Shown here: positions 54,415 to 63,874 of the stretch, piece by piece
How positions within the stretch are numbered: the stretch's first letter is position 1
Layout of the letters: each line of letters begins with the position of its first letter
Assembly: GCF_001280305.1 (NCBI RefSeq)
Contig: NZ_CP012623.1
Location: 1,736,001 to 1,800,000, forward strand
DNA from: Hymenobacter sp. DG25A
GTDB lineage: Bacteria > Bacteroidota > Bacteroidia > Cytophagales > Hymenobacteraceae
Direction of reading: 5' to 3'
DNA length: 64,000 nucleotides
Made by a program: the position numbers and the translations under genes
The notes under the pieces: generated by a model
Databases searched by the model: none
What the model saw: the letters and a program-made list of their open reading frames with translations, nothing else
Told to the model about the DNA's origin: nothing

Positions 54415-56355
54415 ATGCCCATGGTGAAGCTTTTTACCCCATATTTTGTGCTGCTCTGGGCCCTGCTGCTGGCCCAGTGGCCCGCCCATGCGCAGGCTCC
54501 CTGTACCGACACGCCTAACTCCGGCGCCTGTTTCCGGGTGTATGATGCCGATACCCGGCAGCCGGTAACGGCCTTGTGCACGGGCCAGCGCATCCGCCTG
54601 CGGGACTGCAGCGGACGCCCCCTCGACCCCCGAAAAACCTACTACCGGCTTTCCACGGCCACCGTCTGCAGCTTTGCCGAAGGGGATACTGTGACCACGC
54701 TAACGGTTCCTGCTACCCCGGGCAATATCGTCATCACCCAAAACACCCCTAACCTGCTGGTACCTGGCACGGGCATTATCTACTCGCGCACCCTGCGGGT
54801 ATATGCTGCTCCGGAACCGGTTTTCACCGTGGCAACCTGTGCCCCCGGCTTTGTGCAGGTATCCATTACCGACCGCACCTATGACCGGTTTACCGTGCAG
54901 TTGGGCAATGGCACACCGCAGCCTGCCAGCGCGGGCACCACTACCTATGCCGTTCCCAACGGCACTAACTCTGTTACCGTGCAGGGCAGCTATGCGGCGG
55001 CCTCTTTGTGCAGCGGCACCCGCACCATCAGCTTCACGCCCGCCGCAGCGCCCCAGATACCCCAGCTTAAGCAGCTAACGGTGCAGGGAAGCTCCCTGGA
55101 ATTTCAATGGGGCACCCTGCAAGCAGAATATCAATATGTGCTGGAAGTGGCAGATGCAGCCAGTCCGGGTGGTTTTCGGCAGGTGGCGAATATCCCGGCG
55201 TCCAGCACCAGCCTAACGCTGCCCGCTGCTACTCTGCCCGGTTGCTACCGTCTGCGCCTCACCGATGCCTGCCAGTCTACCGGCACCCGGTATGTTTCTG
55301 CCACAGGCTGTACCGTGCAGCTTTCCGCTACCTCCGCCGATGGCCGCAACGAGCTGCGCTGGACTACCGGGGCAGCAGCCACCGGCTTTGAAATTACCCG
55401 CAACGGCACGCTGCTGGCTCGCACGGGCGCTGGCACCAGCGGCACCTACCTGGATAAAGACGTGGTATGCGGCATGGAGTACACTTACCGCATAACTGCA
55501 AGCAGCAACGGCGTGACTTCTGTTTCTGATGCCCGGACGCTAAAAACCGCTTCCACCCAAACTCCCCCCGCTCCCGTTATTCTGGCCTCGTTTGATTTAC
55601 GCAACCGGGTAGAGCTAACGACCACCGACCCTGTTTCTCCGGGTAGCTCGGTGGTGTACACGCGCCTGCAGGATGGCACCAGCACTGTGGTGGGCACCGC
55701 CTCCGGTAAGCTGCTGGATTCCTTGGCGCTGTTATCCGTCGATACGCCTCCCTGCTACACCGCCCGGTTCCAGGACCCTTGTGGTAATACATCTGTAGCT
55801 AGCGCGTCGGTATGCCCGGTTATTCTGGAAGCAACGCCTACAAAAGATAATACCGATGCCGTGCAGCTGCGGTGGTCGGCGCTTAATGGTGCTGCTACGG
55901 CCACTTACCAACTACTGCTACTGGGCCCCGCCGGACAGGTTTTGCGTACCCAAACGGTTTCTGGATTCACGTATGTTGATCTGACTCCACCCACGGACCG
56001 GCAGGTGTTGCGTTACCGGCTGGAAGCCACTGCGCCCGGTGGCGGGCGCAGCTATTCCAATGTAGTATCCGTGACGCGGCCTTTACGGGTGGTGCTTCCC
56101 ACGGCCTTTACGCCCAACGGGGATGGTCTGAACGATGTATTAGAGATAAAAGGACGGTTCATTACCACCTACCGGCTGGTTATCCGGGACCGAAACGGGC
56201 AGGAAGTGTTTACTTCCACCAGTCCGGCACAGCGTTGGGATGGGCGCATCAAGGGAGCTACCCCAGTGCCGGGCGTGTACGTATATCGGTTTGAAGCCGC
56301 TGATGAAATGGGGCAGCCTTTTGTCCAAACAGGCTCCGTCACCATTCTGCGCTAA
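54415..56355 (+). CDS. Secreted protein with type B (CHU_C) sorting domain
   Basis: 646 residues from ATG 54415 (54421 is an alternative; the frame is open further up without a good start). Signal peptide ending PAHAQA. Several fibronectin-III-like or Ig-like segments (about 230-320, 325-400, 410-490 and 495-575, for example NELRWTTGAAATGFEITRN). The C-terminus is the gliding-motility-associated domain: LPTAFTPNGDGLNDVLEIKG, then VIRDRNGQEVF, RWDG and PGVYVYRFE. It should be exported by the type IX system and surface-bound or released. Probably an adhesin-like protein; its ligand is unknown. Confidence 0.9.
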   Translation: MPMVKLFTPYFVLLWALLLAQWPAHAQAPCTDTPNSGACFRVYDADTRQPVTALCTGQRIRLRDCSGRPLDPRKTYYRLSTATVCSFAEGDTVTTLTVPATPGNIVITQNTPNLLVPGTGIIYSRTLRVYAAPEPVFTVATCAPGFVQVSITDRTYDRFTVQLGNGTPQPASAGTTTYAVPNGTNSVTVQGSYAAASLCSGTRTISFTPAAAPQIPQLKQLTVQGSSLEFQWGTLQAEYQYVLEVADAASPGGFRQVANIPASSTSLTLPAATLPGCYRLRLTDACQSTGTRYVSATGCTVQLSATSADGRNELRWTTGAAATGFEITRNGTLLARTGAGTSGTYLDKDVVCGMEYTYRITASSNGVTSVSDARTLKTASTQTPPAPVILASFDLRNRVELTTTDPVSPGSSVVYTRLQDGTSTVVGTASGKLLDSLALLSVDTPPCYTARFQDPCGNTSVASASVCPVILEATPTKDNTDAVQLRWSALNGAATATYQLLLLGPAGQVLRTQTVSGFTYVDLTPPTDRQVLRYRLEATAPGGGRSYSNVVSVTRPLRVVLPTAFTPNGDGLNDVLEIKGRFITTYRLVIRDRNGQEVFTSTSPAQRWDGRIKGATPVPGVYVYRFEAADEMGQPFVQTGSVTILR

Positions 56356-56420
56356 CGGCTGGTTGTCTGCGACACTAAGCGGGTGTAGCAGCTCATTTAT
56401 GGCGGGCGGGTACCATGAAC

Positions 56421-56428
56421 TACCTTTG
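56421..56428 (+). promoter_or_regulatory. -7 element upstream of ybaB
   Basis: TACCTTTG, exact TAnnTTTG, with TTTA at 56396-56399 as a weak -33. The ATG lies 77 bp downstream. Confidence 0.45.
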
Positions 56429-56505
56429 CGCGTTAAAGCAGGCAACCGGCTGCACCTGGCTGGTATCTAAGAATACACACAACCACGCAACTAAACGAGA
56501 AGCAT

Positions 56506-56841
56506 ATGTTTGATATGATGGGCATGATGGGGAAGGTAAAAGAGCTCCAAGATAAAATGAAGCAGGCGCAGGACGAACTGCAGCACCTCACGGTTACCGC
56601 CGAATCGGGCGGGGGCCTAGTGAAGGCTACGGTGAATGGCCAGCGCCGCGTACTGAAGCTGGATATCGATGAAAGCCTGCTCTCCGGCCCCGACCGCGAC
56701 ATGATGGCCGACCTGGTGGTAGCCGCCGTGAACAAAGCCCTGGAAGAAGTAGGCGAAAAAGCCAAGGAAGAGCTCAAGAACAAAACCTCCGGCCTGCTGC
56801 CCAACATTCCCGGCCTCGATTTCGGCAACCTTGGCCTCTAG
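56506..56841 (+). CDS. ybaB: YbaB/EbfC nucleoid-associated protein
   Basis: 111-residue DNA-binding dimer. Met-rich start FDMMGMMGKVKELQDKMKQA, then LTVTAESGGGLVKATVNGQR and the DLVVAAVNKALEEV helix, all typical. The usual partners dnaX and recR are absent. Its last 11 bases overlap the start of the glycosyltransferase. Confidence 0.93.
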   Translation: MFDMMGMMGKVKELQDKMKQAQDELQHLTVTAESGGGLVKATVNGQRRVLKLDIDESLLSGPDRDMMADLVVAAVNKALEEVGEKAKEELKNKTSGLLPNIPGLDFGNLGL

Positions 56842-57979
56842 TCAGCCCGCAGATAATGTAGGATCCTGCGCTGATGTAGCCGTCGTTATTCTGAACTGGA
56901 ATGGCTTGCGCTGGCTGCAGCAGTTTCTGCCGGAGGTAGTGGCGCAGGCCGATGGAGCCACCATTGTAGTAGCAGATAATGCTTCTACCGATGAGTCGGT
57001 GGCCTGGCTGCGGGTGCAGTTCCCATCCGTTCGGGTGCTGGTACACGCTACCAACCTCGGTTTCTGTGAAGGCTACAACCAGGCGTTGCGCCAGCTGAAT
57101 TTCCGGTACTATGTGCTGCTGAATTCGGATGTGGCCGTAACCCCGGGCTGGCTGCGCCCCCTGCGCCAGCTGCTGGAAGAGCGGCCGGCCGCGGCTGCCT
57201 GTCAGCCCAAAATCCTGGCCCAGCTACAGCCCACGCATTTTGAATATGCCGGCGCCGGCGGGGGCTACCTCGACCGGCTGGGCTACCCCTTCTGCCGGGG
57301 GCGCCTGTTTGATACCCTGGAGGAAGACCACGGTCAGTACAACGATGCCCGACCGGTAGCCTGGGCCTCCGGCGCCTGCATGATGGTGCGCGCCAGCGCC
57401 TGGCACGCGCTGGGCGGCCTGGAGCCGGAGTTCTTTGCCCACATGGAGGAAATTGACCTGTGCTGGCGCCTGCAGAATGCGGGCCATGAAGTCTGGTACC
57501 AAGGCGGCAGCACCGTTTACCACGTGGGCGGGGGCACATTGCACAAAAGCAACCCGCGCAAAACATACCTCAACTTCCGCAACGGGCTGGCCTTGGTGTA
57601 CAAGAACACGGCGCCGACAGAGCTAACCAGCACCATGGTGCAACGCCTGTTACTGGACTGGGTGGCTGCTGCCCGGTTTCTGACCCAGGGGGCTACTGGG
57701 GATTTTAAAGCGGTACTACGGGCACACCGGGACGTGCTCAGGAAGCTTTCCTATTGGAAAACTCAGCGCCGGGCGGCCCGGCCACACCTTTCCGTAGCCC
57801 AACGGGCCGGCACCTACCAGGGCAGTCTGGTATGGGCATATTTTGTACAGGGAAAGCGGACGTTTGCGGAGCTACAAATCCCAGACGGTGCTGCGCTGCC
57901 GGCGCAAAGCCTGGCGCACGTTCATCCAGAACGCCAGCGCGAAGTAGAGCACCACGGGGGAGCCAAACGTGAAGAATGA
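56831..57979 (+). CDS. Family 2 glycosyltransferase (rhamnosyltransferase-like)
   Basis: 382 residues with TTG start at 56831, inside the 3' end of ybaB; no ATG or GTG occurs before the first core strand VAVVILNWNG. GT-A fold: ADNASTDES, NLGFCEGYNQAL, the metal motif in LLNSDVAVTPGWL, GACMMVRASAW and FFAHMEEIDLCWRL (catalytic Asp region). A C-terminal helix region precedes the final 36 residues (hydrophilic, His/Arg/Glu-rich), which are coded opposite pspC (57872-57979) and look unlike the rest. Substrate unknown; surface polysaccharide synthesis is likely. Confidence 0.88.
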   Translation: MASSQPADNVGSCADVAVVILNWNGLRWLQQFLPEVVAQADGATIVVADNASTDESVAWLRVQFPSVRVLVHATNLGFCEGYNQALRQLNFRYYVLLNSDVAVTPGWLRPLRQLLEERPAAAACQPKILAQLQPTHFEYAGAGGGYLDRLGYPFCRGRLFDTLEEDHGQYNDARPVAWASGACMMVRASAWHALGGLEPEFFAHMEEIDLCWRLQNAGHEVWYQGGSTVYHVGGGTLHKSNPRKTYLNFRNGLALVYKNTAPTELTSTMVQRLLLDWVAAARFLTQGATGDFKAVLRAHRDVLRKLSYWKTQRRAARPHLSVAQRAGTYQGSLVWAYFVQGKRTFAELQIPDGAALPAQSLAHVHPERQREVEHHGGAKREE

Positions 57980-58090
57980 GGCGTACACAAACGAGAGGCG
58001 CACACTGCTGGTAGAAAACCCTAGCCGCTCGCCCAGCGCATTGCAAACGCCGAAGCTTTGCTTTTCAATAAAGTCGGTTAGTCGTCTCAT
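57872..58090 (-). CDS. PspC-domain protein
   Basis: 72 residues from ATG 58090 (MRRLTDFIEK). PspC domain: SFGVCNALGERLGFSTSSVR, then the membrane helix FVYASFFTFGSPVVLYFALAF. Small stress-responsive membrane protein related to phage-shock PspC. Its 3' end lies antisense within the last 108 bp of the glycosyltransferase. Confidence 0.85.
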   Translation of the reverse strand: MRRLTDFIEKQSFGVCNALGERLGFSTSSVRLSFVYASFFTFGSPVVLYFALAFWMNVRQALRRQRSTVWDL

Positions 58091-58249
58091 AGCCCTTACT
58101 ATCAACAGCTGCCTTTAGTGGCTAACCCGGTCTAAGGTAACAAGATACGCCGTATGGCGCAACTTCTCCCGGCATTTTGCCCCAAGATACGCCCCTTATC
58201 AGGAGTTTTTCGTTTGTTGTCTGAAATTAGCCTACCACGTTTTCAATAC

Positions 58250-60061
58250 ATGATCAGCCTATCTGTGCGCATTGTACCACTTATTCTAGCGGCCACTCTT
58301 GGCGTCACCTTGTCGGGTTGTACGCTTACCCGGATGATGAAGGTTGCGGGTGAGGGTCAACAAATTACCGTTCAGCCTTCGGTGCTGGACACCAACGGCG
58401 AAAATGTTCTGTTTGAGGTGAAGGCGAAAGTACCCGCAGCGCACCTGCGCAAGGGGAAAGCCTACAACCTGAACCTTAGCTACCGCTACGATAATGGACT
58501 GCGGGAAGACACCGTGGGCCGCCTCAGCTTTGTATCCGGCGAGTACGTGTACGATGAGGACCGCAAAGACCAGCTGGTAGCAACCAGGCAGTTTTCGTTT
58601 CCCTTTACGCCCCGCAAAAACCCGGGCCAGCTGCTGGCCACTCCCGAAGCCCGCCAGTTGCGAAAGGGTGGCAAAGTGCGCACCGGCAAGCCTTTCCAGA
58701 TAGCCCGCGGCATCGTCACCACCAGCCGGCTGGTGGTACGCCAGGATACACTTATACCTTACCTGCCGGAAACGGCCAGCCTGGAAGGGGGCGGCACCCG
58801 CGTGTTGCCGTTCTTTTTTGATACCGGCGAAAGCAAAATCCGCAATTATCTGGGCACCAACGTGGCCGCGCTGGAAGAATTCATCGAAGCCAATCAGAAA
58901 ACCGAGCTGGTGATGGTGGTGGCCGGCAACTCGCCGGAGCCGGCCGAAACCAAAAACCCGCACCTGGCCGACCAGCGCGTGCAGGCCCTGGTGAAGTACT
59001 ATAAAAACCGCGTCGACGTCAGCTCCTATCTGAACTCGGTGAAAGCTATTCAATTTGACACCCGCGCCTACCGCAACCGTTGGGACTTGTTCGTGAACAA
59101 GGTGCAGGAGTCGGCGCTGCAGCCGGCGCAGATAGACTCGGTGCTCACCATTCTGAACGAATCAGAAGGGACGTTTGCTGAGCGGGAGCTGCAGCTGCAC
59201 CAGCTTTCCTTCTTCGATTATCTGGAGCAATACATTTACCCGGTAATGCGCTTTGGCACGGTGGCCGTGAAGTACAGCGCCCCCAAACGCTACGAATCAG
59301 AAATCTACCTGCTCTCCAAAAAGATTGTGGAGAAGCAGATGGAAGCCGATGCGCTGACGCCCGAGGAGCTGCGGTATTCGGCCACGCTCACGCCGCTGCT
59401 GGCCGAAAAGCAGCGCATCTATGAAATGGCCATTGCCACCACGGGCCGCTGGGAAGCCTACCATAACCTGGGCGTAGTGCTGGCTGCCCGGGCCGAAAAG
59501 GAAGTGAATCTGCGCGTGAAGCGGGCCTATCAGCGCCGGGCCGCTACTAACTTTACCCTGGCCGCACACCGCAACCCCACGGCCCTCACCTTCTACCGCA
59601 CCGCCACCGCTTACCACCGCGCCGGCGACAAGCTGGAGGCCCTGCAGAACTACGACTACGCCATTAAGCTGGGCGGCCCCCGCCCTATTCTGAACAAGGT
59701 ATTTGCCGATAAAGCTGCGCTGGAAATTGAAGTTGGTCAGCCCGATGATGCCCTGCGCAGCCTCAGCTTCAGCGACAAATCCTACCAGAATACCATGAAC
59801 CGCGCGCTGATTTACCTGCTGAAGGAGAACTACGAAGGCGCAGCCCAGATTTACCAGGAAGCCCTCACCCTGAAGCCCAACGATGCTATGGCGTACTATT
59901 GCCTGGCCCTGGTAGCAGCCCGTCAGAAAGACGAAGCGCAAATGGGACTACACCTGCGCCGGGCCGTGCAGTTGGACCGCCAGTTTGCCCAGCGGGCCGT
60001 GGAAGACCTGGAGTTCCGGGATTTTGTCGCCAGCAAAACGTTTGTGGAGGCCTTGAAGTAG
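58250..60061 (+). CDS. OmpA-like and TPR lipoprotein
   Basis: 603 residues from ATG 58250. Lipoprotein signal with LSGC (Cys24). An N-terminal beta-rich region (30-200) is followed by a divergent OmpA-like peptidoglycan-binding segment (about 205-290: PFFFDTGESKIRNYLGTNVA, then HLADQRVQALVKYY). The second half is TPR-like (about 390-590, for example NYEGAAQIYQEALTLKPNDAMAYY-type units). Likely an outer-membrane scaffold facing the periplasm; similar layouts occur in PorE-like proteins of type IX machinery, but I cannot assign it there. Confidence 0.8.
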   Translation: MISLSVRIVPLILAATLGVTLSGCTLTRMMKVAGEGQQITVQPSVLDTNGENVLFEVKAKVPAAHLRKGKAYNLNLSYRYDNGLREDTVGRLSFVSGEYVYDEDRKDQLVATRQFSFPFTPRKNPGQLLATPEARQLRKGGKVRTGKPFQIARGIVTTSRLVVRQDTLIPYLPETASLEGGGTRVLPFFFDTGESKIRNYLGTNVAALEEFIEANQKTELVMVVAGNSPEPAETKNPHLADQRVQALVKYYKNRVDVSSYLNSVKAIQFDTRAYRNRWDLFVNKVQESALQPAQIDSVLTILNESEGTFAERELQLHQLSFFDYLEQYIYPVMRFGTVAVKYSAPKRYESEIYLLSKKIVEKQMEADALTPEELRYSATLTPLLAEKQRIYEMAIATTGRWEAYHNLGVVLAARAEKEVNLRVKRAYQRRAATNFTLAAHRNPTALTFYRTATAYHRAGDKLEALQNYDYAIKLGGPRPILNKVFADKAALEIEVGQPDDALRSLSFSDKSYQNTMNRALIYLLKENYEGAAQIYQEALTLKPNDAMAYYCLALVAARQKDEAQMGLHLRRAVQLDRQFAQRAVEDLEFRDFVASKTFVEALK

Positions 60062-60075
60062 TGTTGCCTCCGGCA

Positions 60076-60107
60076 TTTGCCCGTCCCGTCTGAGCGTTGT
60101 AGCTTTA
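60076..60107 (+). promoter_or_regulatory. Promoter of pdhB
   Basis: TTTG (60076-60079), 20 bp, TAGCTTTA (60100-60107; one mismatch). It overlaps the longer frame and supports ATG 60170. Confidence 0.5.
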
Positions 60108-60169
60108 CGGGCCGGAAATCCTCCGGCTTTTTTCATTCTGATTTTTCGACTTTCTGTCAACTGACGACT

Positions 60170-61153
60170 ATGCGGACCATCCAATTCCGGGAAGCCCTGC
60201 GTGAAGCCATGTCTGAAGAAATGCGCCGCGACCCGCGCGTATTTCTTATGGGCGAAGAAGTAGCTGAGTATAACGGCGCTTACAAAGTAAGCCAGGGCAT
60301 GCTCGACGAATTCGGCCCGGAGCGCGTAATTGATACGCCTATTGCTGAGCTGGGCTTTGCCGGCATTGGGGTAGGCGCGGCCATCAACGGCCTGCTGCCC
60401 ATCATCGAGTTCATGACCTTCAACTTCTCCCTGGTAGCTATTGACCAGGTGATTAACTCGGCGGCCAAGATTTATTCGATGTCGGGTGGTCAGTACTCCT
60501 GCCCTATCGTTTTCCGTGGCCCTACCGGCAACGCCGGCATGCTTTCCTCGCAGCACTCGCAGAACTTCGAGAACTGGTACGCCAACTGCCCCGGCCTGAA
60601 AGTGGTGGTTCCCTCCACCCCTTACGATGCCAAAGGCCTGCTGAAATCCGCCATCCGCGACGCCGACCCGGTGATTTTCATGGAGTCGGAGCTGATGTAC
60701 GGCGACAAAGGCGAAGTGCCGGAAGAAGAGTACCTGATTCCGATTGGCAAAGCCAACGTAGTGCGTCAGGGCGACAGTGTGACGCTGGTGAGCTTCGGCA
60801 AAATGATGAAAGTAGCTTTGGCTGCGGCCGATGAGCTGGCGAAAGACGGCATCAACGCCGAAGTAATCGACCTGCGCTCGGTACGTCCTATCGACTACGA
60901 CACCCTGATTGAATCAGTAAAGAAAACCAACCGCATGGTGGTGGTAGAAGAAGCATGGCCCCTGGCCAGCATCAGCTCGGAGCTGGCCTACATGGTACAG
61001 CGCCGCGCCTTTGACTACCTCGATGCCCCCGTAGTGCGCATTACCTGCCAGGACGTGCCCCTGCCCTATGCGCCTACCCTCATTGAGGCCTCGCTGCCCA
61101 ATGTGGCCCGCACCGTAGCGGCTGTTAAGGAAGTAACTTATCAGAAAGCCTAG
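60170..61153 (+). CDS. pdhB: Pyruvate dehydrogenase E1 component beta subunit
   Basis: 327 residues of the ThDP-dependent E1-beta family. MRTIQFREALREAMSEEMRR, VAEYNGAYKVSQG, DTPIAELGFAGIGVGAA, EFMTFNFSLVAIDQ and the C-terminal transketolase domain VVVEEAWPLASISSEL are all present. The alpha subunit is coded elsewhere, which is common in Bacteroidota. A branched-chain 2-oxoacid dehydrogenase role is less likely. Confidence 0.94.
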   Translation: MRTIQFREALREAMSEEMRRDPRVFLMGEEVAEYNGAYKVSQGMLDEFGPERVIDTPIAELGFAGIGVGAAINGLLPIIEFMTFNFSLVAIDQVINSAAKIYSMSGGQYSCPIVFRGPTGNAGMLSSQHSQNFENWYANCPGLKVVVPSTPYDAKGLLKSAIRDADPVIFMESELMYGDKGEVPEEEYLIPIGKANVVRQGDSVTLVSFGKMMKVALAAADELAKDGINAEVIDLRSVRPIDYDTLIESVKKTNRMVVVEEAWPLASISSELAYMVQRRAFDYLDAPVVRITCQDVPLPYAPTLIEASLPNVARTVAAVKEVTYQKA

Positions 61154-61172
61154 CTTTCCGCATTCCACTAAC

Positions 61173-61208
61173 AAAAAGCCCCGCTGGTGTTTTCCGGCGG
61201 GGCTTTTT
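61173..61208 (+). terminator. Intrinsic terminator of pdhB
   Basis: AAAAAGCCCCGC (61173-61184) pairs perfectly with 61197-61208, ending in five T. Confidence 0.9.
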
Positions 61209-61327
61209 GTTTGATTTCGCAGAAGCGACGTTAGCTATGGAATGGGTTCCCCGCGCAGGAGGATTATCCTTTGATTTGGGCCCAAATTTGTAGTTTACGC
61301 ATCCCTATCCATCACCCCCGCCCTTTT

Positions 61328-61879
61328 ATGAATCACCGCTTACACTTACGCTTTGAGCAGTTGGAACAGGCTACAAACCGCCTGCTGGCTTCGGCAGCCG
61401 TTTTGGGAGAGCAGGCATACCAGTCGCCGGGTCCGGGCCATTGGTCGGCGGCCCAGGTAGTGCAGCATTTGGTAGTAGCCGAAACGGGTATTGGGCTGTA
61501 TGTGGAGAAAAAAGTATTGCAGGCCGAAGGATTGCAAAAAGGCGGGGTGGCTTCGTTTCTGAAGTCACGGCTGCTGCGGGTGCTGCTGCGCCTGCCGTTT
61601 ACCCGCTTTAAAGCGCCCACTTCGCTTACCAAGCTAACCCCGGAAACAGTTCCGCCGCTGGCGGAGCTTCGTGCTGAGTGGGAAGCCACCCGCCGCCGTA
61701 TGGAGCGTACGCTGAACGAATACCCCGGCAAACTTATGGACCGGGCCATTTTTAAGCACCCCCGCTCCGGCATGCTCACCATCACCCAGACCATGGACTT
61801 CATGCTGGATCATATCCTGCATCACCAAAAGCAGATGGAGCGCATTACCAAGCAGGTAGCTCAGAAAGCCGTCAAGTAG
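61328..61879 (+). CDS. DinB-like metal-dependent four-helix protein
   Basis: 183 residues from ATG 61328. DinB/YfiT fold: first helix HLRFEQLEQATNRLL, WSAAQVVQHLVVAETG with the first metal His, and near the end DHILHHQKQMERI with the other His pair. These proteins are often thiol transferases or stress proteins; the exact activity is unknown. It converges on the thioesterase with a 14-bp gap. Confidence 0.85.
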   Translation: MNHRLHLRFEQLEQATNRLLASAAVLGEQAYQSPGPGHWSAAQVVQHLVVAETGIGLYVEKKVLQAEGLQKGGVASFLKSRLLRVLLRLPFTRFKAPTSLTKLTPETVPPLAELRAEWEATRRRMERTLNEYPGKLMDRAIFKHPRSGMLTITQTMDFMLDHILHHQKQMERITKQVAQKAVK

Positions 61880-61893
61880 AGTAGCAGTCAGCC

Positions 61894-62352
61894 TTAGACC
61901 TTTTCCTCGCTTTTTCGAACGATGTCGGCGTAGGAAGCGTGGCGGGAAAGCTGCCGCATAACGGCGGTTATTTCTACCGGCGGTACTGCCAGCTTTCGGG
62001 CGCGCAAATCCAGCCAGGCGCCATCTACGGTTACGGTGGCGGCTAGCCGGTCGTCGGCTTTGTAAATGCTGTGCACAATGCGCCAGCGGGTGCCATCTTC
62101 GTTGATGCCTGCCAGCTCGGCCGTAACGCGAATTACCTCGCTCAAACCCACTTCCTTGAAGAAGCGGGTGTCTTCCCGAAACAGAATGGGGCCAATGGCC
62201 AGCTTGGCAAATTGCGCCATGGTAAAGCCATGTTCGGCCAGGTACTCCAGGCGCACCTGCGCGGCATAATCGGTGTAGGCCGAGTGGCGCATGTGGATGT
62301 TGGGGTCGAGGTCGGCCCAACGGACGGTGTAGGTTTTCGCGAAGTCTGTCAT
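61894..62352 (-). CDS. Acyl-CoA thioesterase (4HBT hotdog fold)
   Basis: 152 residues. YbgC/FatA-like motif VRWADLDPNIHMRHSAYTDY, with the catalytic Asp (WADLD) and HMRH in the place of the common HVNN. TRFFKEVGLSEVIRVTAEL and an acidic-basic tail follow. Probably hydrolyses acyl-CoA thioesters; chain length unknown. It starts 19 bp after the methyltransferase stop, a two-gene operon. Confidence 0.87.
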   Translation of the reverse strand: MTDFAKTYTVRWADLDPNIHMRHSAYTDYAAQVRLEYLAEHGFTMAQFAKLAIGPILFREDTRFFKEVGLSEVIRVTAELAGINEDGTRWRIVHSIYKADDRLAATVTVDGAWLDLRARKLAVPPVEITAVMRQLSRHASYADIVRKSEEKV

Positions 62353-62371
62353 GAACGGTAGTTTAATACGG

Positions 62372-63094
62372 CTAGCGCACGGTTAGACGCACTAAGTACT
62401 GTTCTTGTTCGTCCTCGGCCACAAATTCCACCTCGTAACCGGCGGCCTCCGCGTAGTCCTGCACAATGCCGGCGCCGGCAAAAAGCCAGTGAAAAGGTGC
62501 GCCGGTTTCGCCTTTATACGTCATGCGGTATTCTACCTCCCCGTGGTAGGGGCCGTTCAGGTTGAATACCAGGGCACCGTCTTCGTCCTCAAACAGATAA
62601 GCTATATCGGAGGAAGTAGCCAGAATCTGGCCGCCCGGTAGTAGCAGGGTGCGCGCATACGCCAGAAACTGCTCCAGCCCATCCAGAGTGCCTACTAGGC
62701 CCAGGCCGTTCATAAGCATCAGAATGGTATCGTAGTGCGCGGCCGGCACCGAGAACAGATCGTGGCAGGCTACTTCGCGCACGCCCCGCTCCTCCATTAC
62801 CTGCACCGCCCCGGGCGATACGTCCACGGCTTTTACCTGAAAGCCGCGGCTTTGCAGCTCCAGGGCGTGGCAGCCGGCCCCGGCGCCCAGATCCAGAATA
62901 CGGCCACGGCACTCCTCCAGGGCGGTGCGCTCCAGTTCCGGCATCTCCCAGAGGCTGCGAAAGAAGTACTGGGCCGGCAGCTCTTCGTCATCGGCTACGT
63001 TGGAATGCACCACCAGCGCCGCCTTCGGATCGGTGTTGTGGAGGTAAGCAAGCAGGGCGTGGCCCAGGGGGTCGGGAGAAGCAGTAGCAGACAT
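62372..63094 (-). CDS. SAM-dependent class I methyltransferase
   Basis: 240 residues. The SAM-binding motif I is ILDLGAGAGCHALEL; VKAVDVSPGAVQVM supplies the acidic motif II, and LLPGGQILATSSD follows. N-terminal about 60 residues are helical. Substrate unknown. First gene of an operon with the thioesterase; a near-consensus -7 (minus-strand TATCTTCG, 63099-63106) lies too close to the ATG to be certain. Confidence 0.87.
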   Translation of the reverse strand: MSATASPDPLGHALLAYLHNTDPKAALVVHSNVADDEELPAQYFFRSLWEMPELERTALEECRGRILDLGAGAGCHALELQSRGFQVKAVDVSPGAVQVMEERGVREVACHDLFSVPAAHYDTILMLMNGLGLVGTLDGLEQFLAYARTLLLPGGQILATSSDIAYLFEDEDGALVFNLNGPYHGEVEYRMTYKGETGAPFHWLFAGAGIVQDYAEAAGYEVEFVAEDEQEQYLVRLTVR

Positions 63095-63192
63095 GGGGCG
63101 AAGATAGAAAGGTTGACGACCAAAGTGGGCACCGTATCCTTTCGCGCCGGCTCTTCGTTGACATCAGCATTCCTCCCTTTTGCCTTTTCGCC

Positions 63193-63576
63193 ATGTCCGT
63201 TAATCTAGATTACCTCGACCCTGCCCTCCTTCCGCTGGAAGAGAAAGTAGAAGCTTACCTCAGCGCCAAAGAAGACTTGCAGAAAGCCATTGTAGCCGCC
63301 CACACCCGGGAAGGCCAACCCGTACCGGAGGAGTTTGAACAGCGCTCTGCCGCCGGCTCCTTCGATCAGCAGGCAGATGAAGTGGAAAATGCGGTTGAAA
63401 ATCTGCAGGCTGACCTGGCCATCCTGCGCCGGGAAATTATTGGAATGCTGCCCGTGCGCGATGAATGGGTGAAAGTAAACCTGGGCTACGGCCCCAGCCG
63501 TGTGGGGGCCTTCCGCAACGAGAAAAAACCGCTGCCCGAGGGCGAGGACGAGTACATTCTGCGGGTGGTGCAATAG
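63193..63576 (+). CDS. Hypothetical protein, 127 aa
   Basis: I do not recognise this protein. It is acidic and mostly helical, with a likely coiled coil at about 55-92 (DQQADEVENAVENLQADLAI) and a C-terminal beta-like part (VKVNLGYGPSRVGAF) ending in an acidic-to-hydrophobic tail. No signal peptide or membrane segment. Clear start (ATG 63193) and downstream hairpin support a real gene. Confidence 0.65.
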   Translation: MSVNLDYLDPALLPLEEKVEAYLSAKEDLQKAIVAAHTREGQPVPEEFEQRSAAGSFDQQADEVENAVENLQADLAILRREIIGMLPVRDEWVKVNLGYGPSRVGAFRNEKKPLPEGEDEYILRVVQ

Positions 63577-63600
63577 GGCTACCCTATCAGGCACAAAAAA

Positions 63601-63621
63601 GGACGATACATAGTATCGTCC
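63601..63621. terminator. Hairpin after the hypothetical gene
   Basis: GGACGATAC (63601-63609) pairs with GTATCGTCC (63613-63621), preceded by A6 and followed by CTTTC; weak terminator on the plus strand. Confidence 0.6.
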
Positions 63622-63874
63622 CTTTCACACAACCAAAACACCTAAAAAACTATTCTTTCGAGGAAGAAAAAGCAATTAAGGTGCCATAGTTGATGAGGTT
63701 TAAAAAAACTGTAAAATATTTATTGTTTACAGCAGCCCGATGTGCTGAGTACGAATCCTCACTTAACTGGAAAAAGCTTTCTGAAGCGTTTTAGCTGGTA
63801 TTTACAAGCTCTACCGTTTGCCAACAGTTTCTCCTTAAACTCGGCGTGGCTACCTTGCACCCTTAATTAGAACC

